From: Lenzites betulinus
Lineage: Eukaryota > Basidiomycota > Agaricomycetes > Polyporales > Polyporaceae
Length of the DNA: 64,000 nt
Reading direction: 5' to 3'
Assembly (NCBI GenBank): GCA_022264855.1
Contig: JABYQU010000021.1
Coordinates: 186,001-250,000, forward strand
Part shown: positions 10,457 to 21,345 of the stretch, in pieces
Layout: every line of letters begins with the position of its first letter
How positions within the stretch are numbered: position 1 is the first letter of the stretch
The notes under the pieces: generated by a model
Databases searched by the model: none
Told to the model about the DNA's origin: nothing
Seen by the model: only the letters and a program-made list of their open reading frames with translations
Made by a program: the position numbers and the translations under genes

Positions 10457-11808
10457 TCACCGCCCGGCCTCGATGCGCTCGTCGAATCTCCGCAACAGCA
10501 GCCGCTCGACCCAGCCCCCCTTCGGAAACGGTTTCTCCCACTGGTTGTGGAGGTGCACCGCAAACACCTTCCCCAGCGCCTGGTCCAGCGGCCCCCCCTG
10601 CTCACGCCCCAGCCCGCTCGTCCACAGGCCGTTCAGCGGGTCCGCCTTGAACGGGTCCGGTAAGCGGTTGTCCAGCCGGCACGAGCGCGCGTCCGAGAAG
10701 CAGAACGGCAGGACCTTGAACGGGGGGATCCCCGCCGCGAGCAGCCGCCGGCGCAGCTTGAGGTAGAGCAGCGCGCCCCAGTCCGTCGTGCCTTGCCGTG
10801 GCGGCGGCGACGACACCATCACGTGGAAGGCCTCACAGAGGTACGGCGAGTGCTTGTGGAAGCGCATGAGCGCGCCGTTCAGCGGCACGTACTTTTTGTC
10901 TGCGGCGGCGTGAGCGGGGGCCGGGACGGAAAGAGGTGGGGGCGGTACGCACCGTAGCAATCCCACTGCGTCACGAACTCGTGCTCGAGCAGCGGCCCGA
11001 GGTCGCGCGTGAGCAGCGAGTCCATGTCGACCCACACGCCGCCGTACTCCCAGATGACGAGGAGCCGGACGAGGTCCCCGTCGACCCACGCCTTCGCGTC
11101 GTTGATGTTCAGCAGCTCGCTCCCGTCCAGCGCGGTCCCCCGCGCGAGCCCGTGGTAGTCCACGACGCGCAGCGCGAACGCGTCCGGGTAGCGCCGCAGC
11201 CACTTCTGCAGCATCGGGTGGTGCGAGATGTCGACGTTCGACCAGAGGATGAGGCGCGTGCGGTCCAGGTCCTGCGTCGCAAAGTAGGACTTCAACAGCC
11301 ATTCCTGCCGGGGCCCGAACGGCGCGAGGTCCGTCCGCCAGTACGTGTGGAACTGGACACGTTCGTCGGGGGGTATGCGCTGGCGCGGTGGGCCGCGGTC
11401 GAGGGGGCGCACGGTGCCCGCAAAGTCGTAGCAGTCCATCCCGAACTGCAGGGCCATGCCGGCGTGGACCTCGCTGTAGCGGGGGCCGTAGAGCGCGTCG
11501 GTGACGTTGTAGCTCGACGAGACGCGGTGTTGCGCGAAACAGCCCGCGAGCGGCTCGACGGCGAGGATCTCCTGGCTCACCCATGAACGGTTGTAGAACG
11601 CGATCTCGATGTGCGGCTCCCAGTAGTAGAGGCCGATGAGGATGACGGCTACGGTGATGGGCACGACGAACTTGAGGAGCGAGAGGATGACCCGAGGACG
11701 GAGGATGTGGCGGAAGAAGAGGTCGACTCTGCGGTAGAGGCGCGAGCGTGGTGATGGAACGGCCCTGGTACTATGAAGTGGTATGCTGACGAAGCTGGAC
11801 CGGGTCAT
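10457..11808 (-). CDS. Type II membrane glycosyltransferase with DXD motif (Gly_transf_sug, GT32-like)
   Basis: Predicted Golgi or ER glycosyltransferase of 432 residues from two exons: 11808-10953 and 10899-10457. A 53-bp intron joins WDCY to DKKYVPLNGA. A short basic cytoplasmic tail is followed by one membrane segment (LLKFVVPITVAVILIGLYYW, about residues 46-65), the type II topology of Golgi transferases. The catalytic region holds WSNVDIS, then IWEYGGVWVDMDSLL with the DXD metal and nucleotide-sugar site (DMD). This is followed by FVTQWDCYDK and NGALMRFHKHS, as in sugar-transferases with the DXD region. Donor and acceptor cannot be read from sequence. An in-frame TTG lies two codons upstream, but the ATG at 11808 is preferred. 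The gene lies between two inverted R1 repeats. Confidence 0.88.
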
Positions 11809-11908
11809 TTGCAAGGTGGACGCCCGCCGTGGCTGGCGTGGCGACCCGTCTGTCTGTCGTGGAAGAATTTTGTCGTGGTAAAGGAGTGCCTAGCCGGATG
11901 TCGTGAGC

Positions 11909-12053
11909 ATGCAAGAAGACGTCGAGGACAGCGGTGTGGGGGAAGAGACGTCGTCGCCGTCCATCATGAAGGTGTACAGAGACGCGCAGAAGAACCTCGG
12001 ACGCGCCGCGCAGCGTGACCGGCGCCTACGTCGTGACCGACTCTCCGCGTTTG
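11909..12053 (+). other. Possible truncated coding exon between glycosyltransferase and R1
   Basis: An ATG at 11909 opens a frame of about 48 codons that is charged and plausible as protein (MQEDVEDSGVGEET, then KVYRDAQKNLGRAAQRDRR). It ends at a GTAGGC that could be a 5' splice site, after which the sequence runs into repeat R1. No continuing exon was found. It may be the start of a gene cut off by the repeat, or only a chance frame in the upstream region of the glycosyltransferase gene. Confidence 0.25.
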
Positions 12054-12084
12054 GTAGGCATTCAATATTCAATATCAGTACTGA

Positions 12085-12420
12085 CCTTCGGCCGACTTAT
12101 CGTGTTTTGTATTTGAGTGAGTTGCAACCGATTTTTATGTTGTGTTCACCTCTTGTTTCGGTTTTTGGAAAGGGTTTTGCTCGGTCGGCAACGAGCCACT
12201 ACCCGTGACTTATACATCTTTGGAAGAGGGAGTAGAGATCGGACATCTGAATACATAGATGAGTAGAACAGGAGGGGTTGACGACAAGGTGAACGCTAGA
12301 TCTAAAAGGCTGGTGTGCCGAGTAGGTAAGACCTGGAGGGGGATGGGGAGGGAGACGGTGGATTGTCCATGGGTCACCAGTACGTTGTATCCGAATACAA
12401 GAACTTGAAACATAGCCCGC
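12085..12420 (-). repeat. Repeat R1, copy 2 (inverted relative to copy 1)
   Basis: Reverse-complement homologue of 9531-9850. The two copies face each other with the glycosyltransferase gene between them. Copy 2 directly abuts repeat R2 copy A at about 12430. Boundaries are by eye. Confidence 0.8.
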
Positions 12421-12429
12421 TACCACGAC

Positions 12430-14335
12430 TGATAGACTGCGTCTCGTGAGCCACTGCGCGCGGGCTTTAAGTGTGTGCAACTAGCTTCGCAGACCATGTA
12501 GTAAGACTCTTAGTCAGGCTGCTCGCGGAGTGACGTGTATCAATATGCCTTTGTTAGGTGGCATAATTAAAGTGTCAAGTCAACACTAGGCACAAGCACA
12601 GAGAACGCCCTCCGCAGGGCACCACACTCGGCGAGCAAGCTACAGGACACAGCTCCGGTCCTTCTCTTCGAAAGGATTTGTTCTTGATTCTTCAGCCTGA
12701 GTTTCGTCGGTCACCTCCCTCTCTCTACCGGCTTCACCTGGTGGATCGGTCAACGAGGGCCTAGCGATGTGCACGATCGTGTCGTCTTCGGACTGTGTTG
12801 GCACGGCATGTGTCCTGCAAACGTGGACCCACTGGTCAGTATGTGGGCCTGTCTATGAGTGAATGCACTATGCACTGACCTCGCATGCAAACGTTCCCCA
12901 AAGTTAGGAGGGCGCCCGGCGATCCATAAGCGGAGAAAGTACTGACACGGCGCGTGCGCCGTATCGGGCGACCGTAGGCGCAAGCAGGACGTGGCTGGGC
13001 CCCAGAAGGAGGAGGCGATATACGGAGCGTGGAGCGGCCTGCTCCACTGTTACACCTACGACCGATAGCTGGATCGTGAGGAAACGTCTACATGAAGGGT
13101 GTGGGGGTGTCAAGCAGGCAACGAGGGGGGTTGTGGGCCTTGCAGTACGTGTGTGGTAGCGAGAGCAGCCCGTGCCGCACCGCTTGCAGCGACGTGGAGC
13201 CAAAGTAGTACCCGTGGTGGAGGCAGACATCCGCGCAAAACTCCTTGATCATCCCTTCAAGTAAACACCCAGAGCGCCGGGGGACTGGTGGCCGCGGACC
13301 GACTTAGAGCCACGAGATGTGCGCTGGTTCGGGGAGCATGTGGTGCTACGCCGACTTCTCGCGCTAGGGGGTGGCGTGTGCGGACGCGTAGCGCTCCTTC
13401 CGGCGCGGCGTGTACGGTTCAGATACGGTGATGGACAGGAGCAGAGGTGTCGCCCGCAAGCCTATACAGCATAGACATGCCCCTACATTCCCGTAGGCAC
13501 GGGCGGCCGTCGCGATGGTGTAGCCCTGGTGTTCTTCAAACAGAGAACCCCGAACGCTGTGCGGGGCACGGCGGGTCAGCGTGATGCGCGGTGCGAGCGG
13601 GTGTGCGGGAGACCTACTGCGAGGGGATTGGCTGCGGTGGTGTTTGCGCCTTGGAAGTACGTAGTAAACTTAACACCGTGTCGAGGGCCGGGACAGTCGG
13701 TAGCAGGAGTAGAGTAGGATCATGTGGCGGAAACGAACGGACGATGGAGGGTTTCCGGCGCATACTGGCAGGATGTATGGGACGGTGAAAGGCTGAAAAA
13801 GTGCCAGTGGCTGGGTGGCTGGGTGGTTCACGGAGTGGACTGGGAGGTTGGGTGATGAGAGATGTCGTCGATATCGGAGGGTTTATATAGGTCAAAAAGT
13901 CCTAGCCACATATCTTGCGGACAATGAGAGCGTATTGTGCGCTCTTGCCATGGCTGCGCTATTGAATTGCGTGGTGCTAGGGACAGGGGCGTGTTAAGGA
14001 GGAGACAGGGCGTGCATACTCTTTGTTCGCAAAACCATTGTGGGCGGAGGTGGCATGCAGGTTCCAGGAAGTTCTGTACAGAGCTCAGGGGCCACCGCAT
14101 ATGACTTGTCGGATCTTCCACGCTTTCAGTAGATTTTTATGCTCACAATCGCCGGAGGCCGACTGATCCAAGGGGGCCCGGCTGCAGCTGCTTAACGAAA
14201 GCGGTCAGCTTAACTTCGACTGCAAGACATGAACCACGCACAGAAGCATCCTCAGTACTAGCGCCGCGACGTCCAGGTAATTGCCGAAATCAAAGCACCA
14301 TGGCAGGACTAAGTTAGTATCGCATGTCCACACCT
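12430..14335 (-). repeat. Repeat R2, copy A
   Basis: A 1.9-kb unit that matches 19392-21345 in inverted orientation almost end to end, for example CTGAGCTCTGTACAGAACTT, CCACGCAATTCAATAGCGCA and GTAGGCACGGGCGGCCGTCG. The junction motif TTGTTAGGTGGCAT is shared with copies B and C. It carries a TATA box (13881-13890, minus strand) and a decayed frame starting at 13763. Neither terminal inverted repeats nor target duplications were established. Confidence 0.85.
13614..13763 (-). pseudogene. R2 gene remnant, copy A
   Basis: The frame starts MRRKPSIVRSF, about 120 bases after a TATATAAA box, and stops after 49 codons. Relative to copy B it lacks two bases just after the MRRKPS codons. This throws it out of the RFRHIILL frame that copies B and C share, so it looks like a frameshifted copy. 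The function of the ancestral protein is unknown. Confidence 0.5.
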
Positions 14336-16638
14336 GCAATTAGCATCCAAACCGCGCATATGCGGACTTCTGACGCCCCTTGACGCCCCATATACAAAGC
14401 GGCAGCGTTCAGGGTCGGCTTCCACGCATCACCGCCGGCAGCACCATGGCGTCCCGCATTGAACGCCGACAAACGCCCAGCGCGACCCGATAAACAAGCT
14501 TACTGCTCGATTTTGACAAATCGAAAGCGCATACGCACATACGATAGCTCCGGCTTGGAACCTGGTAACCGAGCCCCGATCGGTTGGCGTGGGCGTTGAT
14601 GATTTGTGGCCTGGCTTACTCAAAGCTGCCTGCCAGACGATGACAGGTCCTTTCGACCAAAGGTTAACAGAGGTTAACTTCGCGTTTGCGCCTGGCCTGG
14701 CAGCCCTATCGGGGAAACCGAGTAAGCAAAAATGCTCATACGCGGACCATGACCGGCTTTTGCGACCGCCGGCTCACGTTCCAACTCCTGGTGGCACTTA
14801 CCTGCGCTTCGAGCTCACAACGTTGGGCCAATCTCCTCAAGGGGCATATAATGCGGACGATGCGCTCCCCGACGAAGCACGTTCGTACGCAACACGTACG
14901 TCGACCCCACCGCGTTGCATGGTCCCGGGTCCGGTGGGCGTGATCATGCGCGCGCCGCTGCCGTCATATGCACCGCGGACGCACGCAGGCCAGTCGGTCA
15001 GATGAACGCCGCTTCCCCGTCCCGCCACCATGCTGCGGAGGAGAAAATATAGAACCGCGCCGCCGTCGGGCTCCTCGATAACGCCTCCAGTTGTTACTAG
15101 AATGGATGGTGATGCATCATTAGAGCGCTGCAGGAATGAAGGAAGGGCGGAGGGGCACCTGCTAAGTCTATTCCCGTCCGTGTTGCGCGTGACAGAGTCC
15201 GCTGAATTGCGAAGGTACGCACGGCGGCGCTGGGTTGCCGGGCGGGCGTCCCCACGCATCGCGCAATGAGTGGTGCATATACAGCGCGATCTGGATCTGC
15301 ATCGCAGCATGCTTCGAACGTTCCCCCAGGCCCGAGCGGTCTCGCTGGCATTCCGGGAGCCTGAGAGTCGACCGTGGGTACGGGGAATGTGGGGGTTTGT
15401 GTGTGCGAGCGGAGTCGGAGTTTGATACAGCTGCTGCCTGTGTACTGCAGTATATGTGGGCCACTGCGTGCTTCTTGGCGTATTGGTTCCGTTCGCCGAG
15501 CATGGATACGAGCATGGCTCGGTTGTCTTGGCAAACCCGGCGGTGTTGCGTCGAGTGCGATGCAGATGCATGTATAGGCTTGGCGCTTCGTGGCGTTTGG
15601 CTTGGAAGGACGGATGCTTTATGTCTTGTATGCGAGTCTATGACGTTCTCATGCTGTGAGGTCTGTTCGCAGGGGCGCGTGTCTATGAACTGGTGGATGA
15701 GATACCTATTCTGTTGCGTTGAGAGATACGCCACGACCCACACTACGGAACCAATCGAGACATGAAGATACGACGTTACTAGCTATCAACTGTGTACACC
15801 AAGCCGATGCCGAGCCCACATCCTCGGTATGGCTCGAGCACGCCGAGGCGGCAAGCCAGTCGCGCGAAGACTCGGCGACAGTCGGCTCCGTCTAACCCGA
15901 AGGAGGCGTGTTTGCGAATGTACCGGTGCGCATGCGATGTATACCGCACTAGGCCGTGGTAAGTCGCGAACAATGGATGATGGTGCTGGCCCATTGGGTC
16001 CGAGAATGCACGAGGGCACCGCCCATTTGCATATTTGTATAGCTTCCAGCTAAACGTTGATCCATGCGGTGTTTGCTAGTGCTAACTGACGATAAGCAGG
16101 GTGACGATTGCAACACGCACAGCAGACTAGGCGATGAAGTTCGCAGCTTCCAAGACTGCGGCAGGTATATACACGAATGCTCGGCAGAGATGAGGACGGC
16201 TCGAAGAGTGGAAGCTCGGTTGCGCATAATGACCGGGCAGGCTTGGCAAGGAGGTTAATTAGTCGAAGCTCCGCGCGAATTTCAAGGGGGATTGACCTGG
16301 ATTGACCGTTTGGCGGAGATTGACGGCGCGAAGGTTCAGACTCCGAAAGAAGGTGCCGAAAACGGGAGGCGATCGGGCAGGCACGCGATGGAGTGAGCAT
16401 ATTAGGCGAAGGCAGGAGAATATAATGGAGCGTCGAACATAATTAGAGGCCCGCATTTTCTGCTCTTTGCGTTCTCCGTGTACATTGCTCGAGCTCGTCG
16501 TCTCGGAGTCCTTGCTCGCCGTGTGATCCTGCGCCCGTGCTATATCTCACCCCGGCTGACCGTCATCCCTCTCATCCAATCAATCCGCCGCAGCGCCCGT
16601 ACCGAGCGCATGGTTCCTTGCCGCGTTTCGGCCTAGAT
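14336..16638. other. Gene-poor region between R2 copy A and the hypothetical gene
   Basis: About 2.3 kb with no gene that I can support. Long frames here on the minus strand (14837-15571, 15168-15743) have no domain, no splice support and overlap each other in different frames. The last 100 bases are the leader of the next gene. Confidence 0.45.
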
Positions 16639-18659
16639 ATGACGCCAGAGTGGGGACCTCCCAATGTCCAGCCCGTTTTCTCCCCGTCCGCCGTGTCTTC
16701 CCCCTCCATCAACATGGCCGCTGTCGCCTCCTCTAGCAGGCTCGCCGTGCCCCGTACCCCCCCGCGCGCACGCAAGCAGGACGTCTTCAAACCGCGCTTC
16801 CCCCTCGACCCTTTCGCAGGCGTCTCCACCGCGCTCGGCGAGCCGTGGTTCCTCAAGGTTGATGCGCTGCTCGTCGCGACCGCCCACCAGCGGCGAAATG
16901 TGTTTTTCGTGCTCGGAGGTGCGCCCCACTGTGTCCACCGCTGTCTGTCTGTTGTTCTGACCCTCTGTCAGCCCCCACCCTGAAGGAGCTCGCCCCGTTG
17001 CTCCAATCTCGTCATCTCGCAAATTCCCTCGTCATCCTGGCCACGCACAACCCGCCCGATATCCCTCACATTGTGCTTCCAACAGTGCGCATTCTACATC
17101 TTACAGGGCCCCTCGCTCTCGAAGATGCCGGTGCTGTCCGATTCGTGAACGTCCTGGAGTGGGCCGAGAGAATAGCGCGGACCTGGCGGAAACACGGCGG
17201 GGCAGGCGTCCTCGAGCTGTCCGAAGAGCTCGACATTCATGGCGAGCTAGCACCCCCAAACGTGCTCCGCTTCAGTGGCTCGCAGAGCACGCCGGCGTCC
17301 CCGGGGAGCTCGTCCGCGCAGCTTTCGTCAGACACTCTCCCCTCTCGCCCGACCTCACTCCTTCGGCCGCTCTCGTCTGCGTCTGGGCGATTCACTCGCA
17401 GTCGCCAAACGTCACAGAGCTTACCACGACCAGACCCGTCGCAGCGGCCATTCGACGCCCTCATCAACTTCCTGCCGGATCACGTCTCTGACAAGGCTCT
17501 TCTCAAGAACTCTATACTTGTCACTACTATTTCGCGCCCGTTCCTGATATCAAACGGGCCCTCGGCACCGACAGCGCGCCCCCGCACGGCATCCACCTCG
17601 TCCTCCGCCTCTTCCACACCGCGCTTCCCGCGCCCGCAGTCATTCTTCGGCGCGTTTACACGCAGCTCGTCGTCGGTGTACCTCTCGGCAGCCTCCCCGT
17701 TCCAGAGCGGCGAATCGCTCAACCTGCCAAGTGCACTCCCGCCACCCCCAGGGAAAGCGCTTATTGTACACCTACTGCCCCCCGCACCTGCGCACACGCC
17801 CCCGAGTGCGCGCAGAAAGCTCGTGGAGAGCATGGAGGCGTTCCTCGTGTCCTTCGCACTTCAAGCGGTGTCGAGCTCCTCCGGCGGCGAGGCAATGGAG
17901 CGCGCGCGGCCGTACATGATGCAGGCCGCGACGTTCTGCGAGTCGGTGGGGTGTGAGCCGGGTGTTGTCGACTGGGGCGACTGGACCGTCGCGGACGTCG
18001 TGCTCAGCGGCGCCCTAGACGCTGACGCGCCCGCGGGTGGCAGTCCCAACGCACGGTCACCATCGGGCAAGGCACGCGCGCTGCCGCAGTCAAATTCGAA
18101 AACAGGGCGGCGGGCGTGGATCGCCGCGGCAGCAGACGTGGTCGTGATGCCCTCCCCTGCCGCCGACGAGCCTGCAGGCACACCGCCTGAGATGCGCGCC
18201 CGCGCAGAGGCGTCGTACTTTGCGCAACAGCATCAACGGCGCAGCCAGAGCGAGGGTGGGCGTATCGCACTGCCGACGTCCGCGTCCGCGCCGGCGCACG
18301 CGCAGCAGGAGTGGGCAGGGGCGGGGGCGCCACATCCGATGGCGCACGCACAAACGCGCTCGTTCTCGGGCGCGCTGTCGCGCCAGCGCTCGCCCATCTC
18401 GACCTTCGTTTTCAACGCGCCGCAGACCTCGGGATCGCGGCTGCCGACGCCGCCACACTCGGAGGAGTCCGCGTGCACGTCCTCGGCGTCGTCTGGCTCG
18501 GGCGGACGGGATCCACCGAGCGCGAGGAGCAGCGTGAGCGTCGGCGACCACTCGCACGGGAAGGCGAAGGCGAAGGAGGACGAGAAGTCGAAGAAGCAGC
18601 ACGGCGGGTGGCGGTTCTGGCGGCGGCTGAGCCATATGCCGACGGCGATCCGGGCGTAG
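16639..18659 (+). CDS. Conserved basidiomycete-type protein of unknown function, Ser/Pro-rich
   Basis: A 655-residue protein from two exons, 16639-16918 and 16972-18659, joined by a 53-bp intron (LG then APTLKELAPL). The ATG at 16639 is the first in-frame one. The N-terminal half has an ordered segment: FPLDPFAGV, GEPWFLKVDALLVATAHQRR, then SLVILATHNPPDIPHIVLP, a pattern of alternating strands and helices. The middle contains GKALIVHLLPP and a helical stretch KLVESMEAFLVSFALQAV. Both are separated by low-complexity Ser/Pro/Thr linkers. The C-terminus is basic and aromatic (KSKKQHGGWRFWRRLSH). There is no membrane segment or signal peptide, and I do not recognise a family. Codon use and intron position support a real gene. 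Confidence 0.75.
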
Positions 18660-19391
18660 GACGCTCTTGCAAAGACTTGTTCGCGCTGATTTCTTGGTGG
18701 CCCGTGTAGCATATACGGACTCGGGACTTGGACGTCTGGACGTTTGGACATGCACATCATCCTCCCCCATCATCACCGTCATCGATTCAGCCTCGCTCTG
18801 CGTTCCTCATCGACATCCCTCGTGCGCATGTACGTGGAAGTTCTCGGGCTCTGCTGCTGCTGTATGCTGTACAGTGTATATGAGCGTGTGGGGGGTGCGG
18901 ACGTCCGTCCACGGACGCCTCTGCGCGCCCTGCTCACGCTCCTCCCCTATTCATCATCTTTTTGCACACCGTCCGCTCGCACATCCCGCCGCACATTCGC
19001 TCGAATCCACGGACCATCATCACCCTCTCAATGTCAACAGGCGCACCGGCGCTCTAGACCTGCTCACTCCTTTACAATCAACACTACGCACAATACACAA
19101 GATATCAGACTCATACTACACGGCTATCTCTCTATCCTCGACTAGCCCTATCGTCCCATCCTATTCTATTTCCCTTAGCATATCTATCTCTACTAGCACA
19201 CATCATCGACACACGCTCGGACCGTCCGGCCGCAGATCTAGACCCTCGTTTATGCACACATTGGCTGAAATATTCAGCACACCGTGAGATGAATGTGTAT
19301 ATTTAACCTGCTCGCTCGCCGACAGAAAAGAGGGAGCATATGTAGCGTGGTAGTTCGCGTTTATGCGATCCGGAATCTAATATTATAGGCA
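18660..19391. other. Intergenic region downstream of the hypothetical gene
   Basis: No gene recognised; likely 3' UTR followed by unique sequence up to R2 copy B. A TC-rich tract lies near 19120-19200. Confidence 0.4.
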
Positions 19392-21345
19392 CAAGCGAGA
19401 CGGTGGATGTGCTATAACTTGGACCTGTCATGGTGCTTTGATTTGGGCATTCGCCTGGACGACGTGGCGCTAGTAATAGAGGATGCTTATGTGCGTGGTT
19501 CACCTCTTGCAGTCGAAGTTCACGCATTGCTCAAGCTGACCACTTTCGTTTTGCAGCTGCAGCAGGGCCCCCTTGCATTAGTCGGACCTCCGGCAATTGT
19601 ACGCATAAAACCCCACTGAATGAGTCGAAGATCCGGCAAGGCATCTGCGGTGGCCCCTGAGCTCTGTACAGAACTTCCTGGAACCTGCATACCGCTTACG
19701 CCCACAATGCTTTTGCGAACAAAGAGTACGCCGCCCTGGCTCCTCCCTAACACGCCCCTGTCTCTAGCACCACGCAATTCAATAGCGCAGCCATGGCAAG
19801 AGCGCTCGGTACGCCCTCATTGTCCGCAAGATATGTGGCTAGGACTTTTTGGCCTATTTAAGCCCCCCAATATCGACGACATCTCTCATCACCCAACCTT
19901 CCAGTCCACTCCGCGAACCACTCAACCACCCAACCACTGGCACTTGTTCAGCTTGCACCGTTCTATACAACCTGCCAATATGCGCCGGAAACCCTCCCCA
20001 CCGTCCGTTCGTTTCCGCCACATAATCCTACTCTTCTACCCTTGCCGCGGACCGTCCCGGCTCTCGACACGGTGTTAAGTTTACTACGTACCTCCAAGGC
20101 GCAAACACCACCGCAGCCAATCCCCTCGCAGTAGGTCTCCCGCACACCCGCTCGCCCTATGCATCACCCTGACCCACCGTCCTCCACACAGCGTTCCGAG
20201 TCCTCTGGCGGGAGAGAATCGGGGCCACACCAGCGCGACGGCCGCCCGTGCCTACGGGAATGTAGGGGCATGTCTATGCTGTATAGGCTGGCGGGCGACG
20301 CCTCTGCTCCTGCCCATCACCGCATCTGAGCCGTACACGCCGCGCCGGAAGGTGCGCTACGCGTCCGCGCGCGCCACCCCGCGCACCAGGCTGAGTCCTC
20401 CCAGCGCGAGAAGTCGGCGCAGCACCACATGCTCCCGGACCAGCGCGCATCTCGTGGCTCTACGTTGGTCCGCGGCCACCAGCCCCCGCCGCTCTGGGTG
20501 TTTACTTGAGGGAATGATCAAGGAGTTTTGCGCCGATGTCTGCCTCCACGACGGCTACTACTTCGGCTTTCCATCGCTGCAAGAGGTGCGGCACGGGCTG
20601 CTCTCGCCACCACACGGGCACACGTACCGGAAGACGCGCAAATCCCCCTCGCCTCCTGCTCGACACTCCCATACCCTTCATGTAGACGACTACCAGGCTG
20701 ACGACATATCGGTCGTATGTGTAGCAGTGCAACAGGCTGCCCCGCACTCCGTTCGTTGCCTCCTACTTCTAGAGCCCAACCGCGTCCGCGTACGCGCCGT
20801 GTCAGCCCATTCTCTGCTTACGCTGGCTTCGGACCGCCCGCCGCCCTCCTGAGTTGGGGGAACGTTTGCGCGCGAGGTCAGTGTACAATCAATTTCATAG
20901 ACACACCCATATACTAACCAATGGGTTCACCTTTGTAGGACACACGCCGTGCATATACAGTCCGAAGACGAAATGATCGTTCACCACCACCAGGACCTCG
21001 TCGACCGACCCACCGGGTGAGGCCGGTAGAGGGACGGCGGCGGTCGTTGGGCCAAAGTGAAACCCGAGAGCAGATCCCTTCGAAGAGAAGGACCGGAATT
21101 GGGCCATGCAGACTGTTCGCCGACTGACTCGGATGTGCCCCACGGACGACGTTAGGCGCTGTGCTTGTAGCTAGTCACCTCATGTGCGATTTTAACTATG
21201 CCACCTAACAAAGGCATATTGATACACATTACTCCACGAGGAGCGTGCTAAGGGTCTTACTACTACATTCCTACGAAGCTGGCGGCATGACCTTCCTCAA
21301 ATCCCGTGCGCAGTCGCTCACGGGGCGCAGTTTATCTCGGAACTG
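19392..21345 (+). repeat. Repeat R2, copy B (inverted relative to copy A)
   Basis: A 1.95-kb homologue of copy A in the opposite orientation; see copy A for shared blocks. It carries the TATTTAAG box at 19855-19862 and the frame start at 19980. Further inside, both copies keep an open stretch containing IKEFCADVCLH and YYFG, then RHGLLS, suggesting a once-coding region. Boundaries are approximate. Confidence 0.85.
19980..20078 (+). pseudogene. R2 gene remnant, copy B
   Basis: The frame starts MRRKPSPPSVRFRHIILLF about 118 bases after the TATA-like box and stops after 32 codons. The hydrophobic HIILL segment aligns with HIILLYPMLAP of copy C, so the N-terminus of a shared protein is visible. 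The early stop indicates decay, or an intron that I cannot place. Function unknown. Confidence 0.5.

Noticed and set aside
14837..15571. 244-codon minus-strand frame in the gene-poor region
   Set aside because: No recognisable domain, composition like translated non-coding DNA, and other frames of similar length overlap it.
18090..18782. 230-codon minus-strand Arg-rich frame
   Set aside because: Antisense to the coding 3' half of the 655-residue gene; Arg-rich products are typical of antisense reading of GC-rich Ser/Ala codons.
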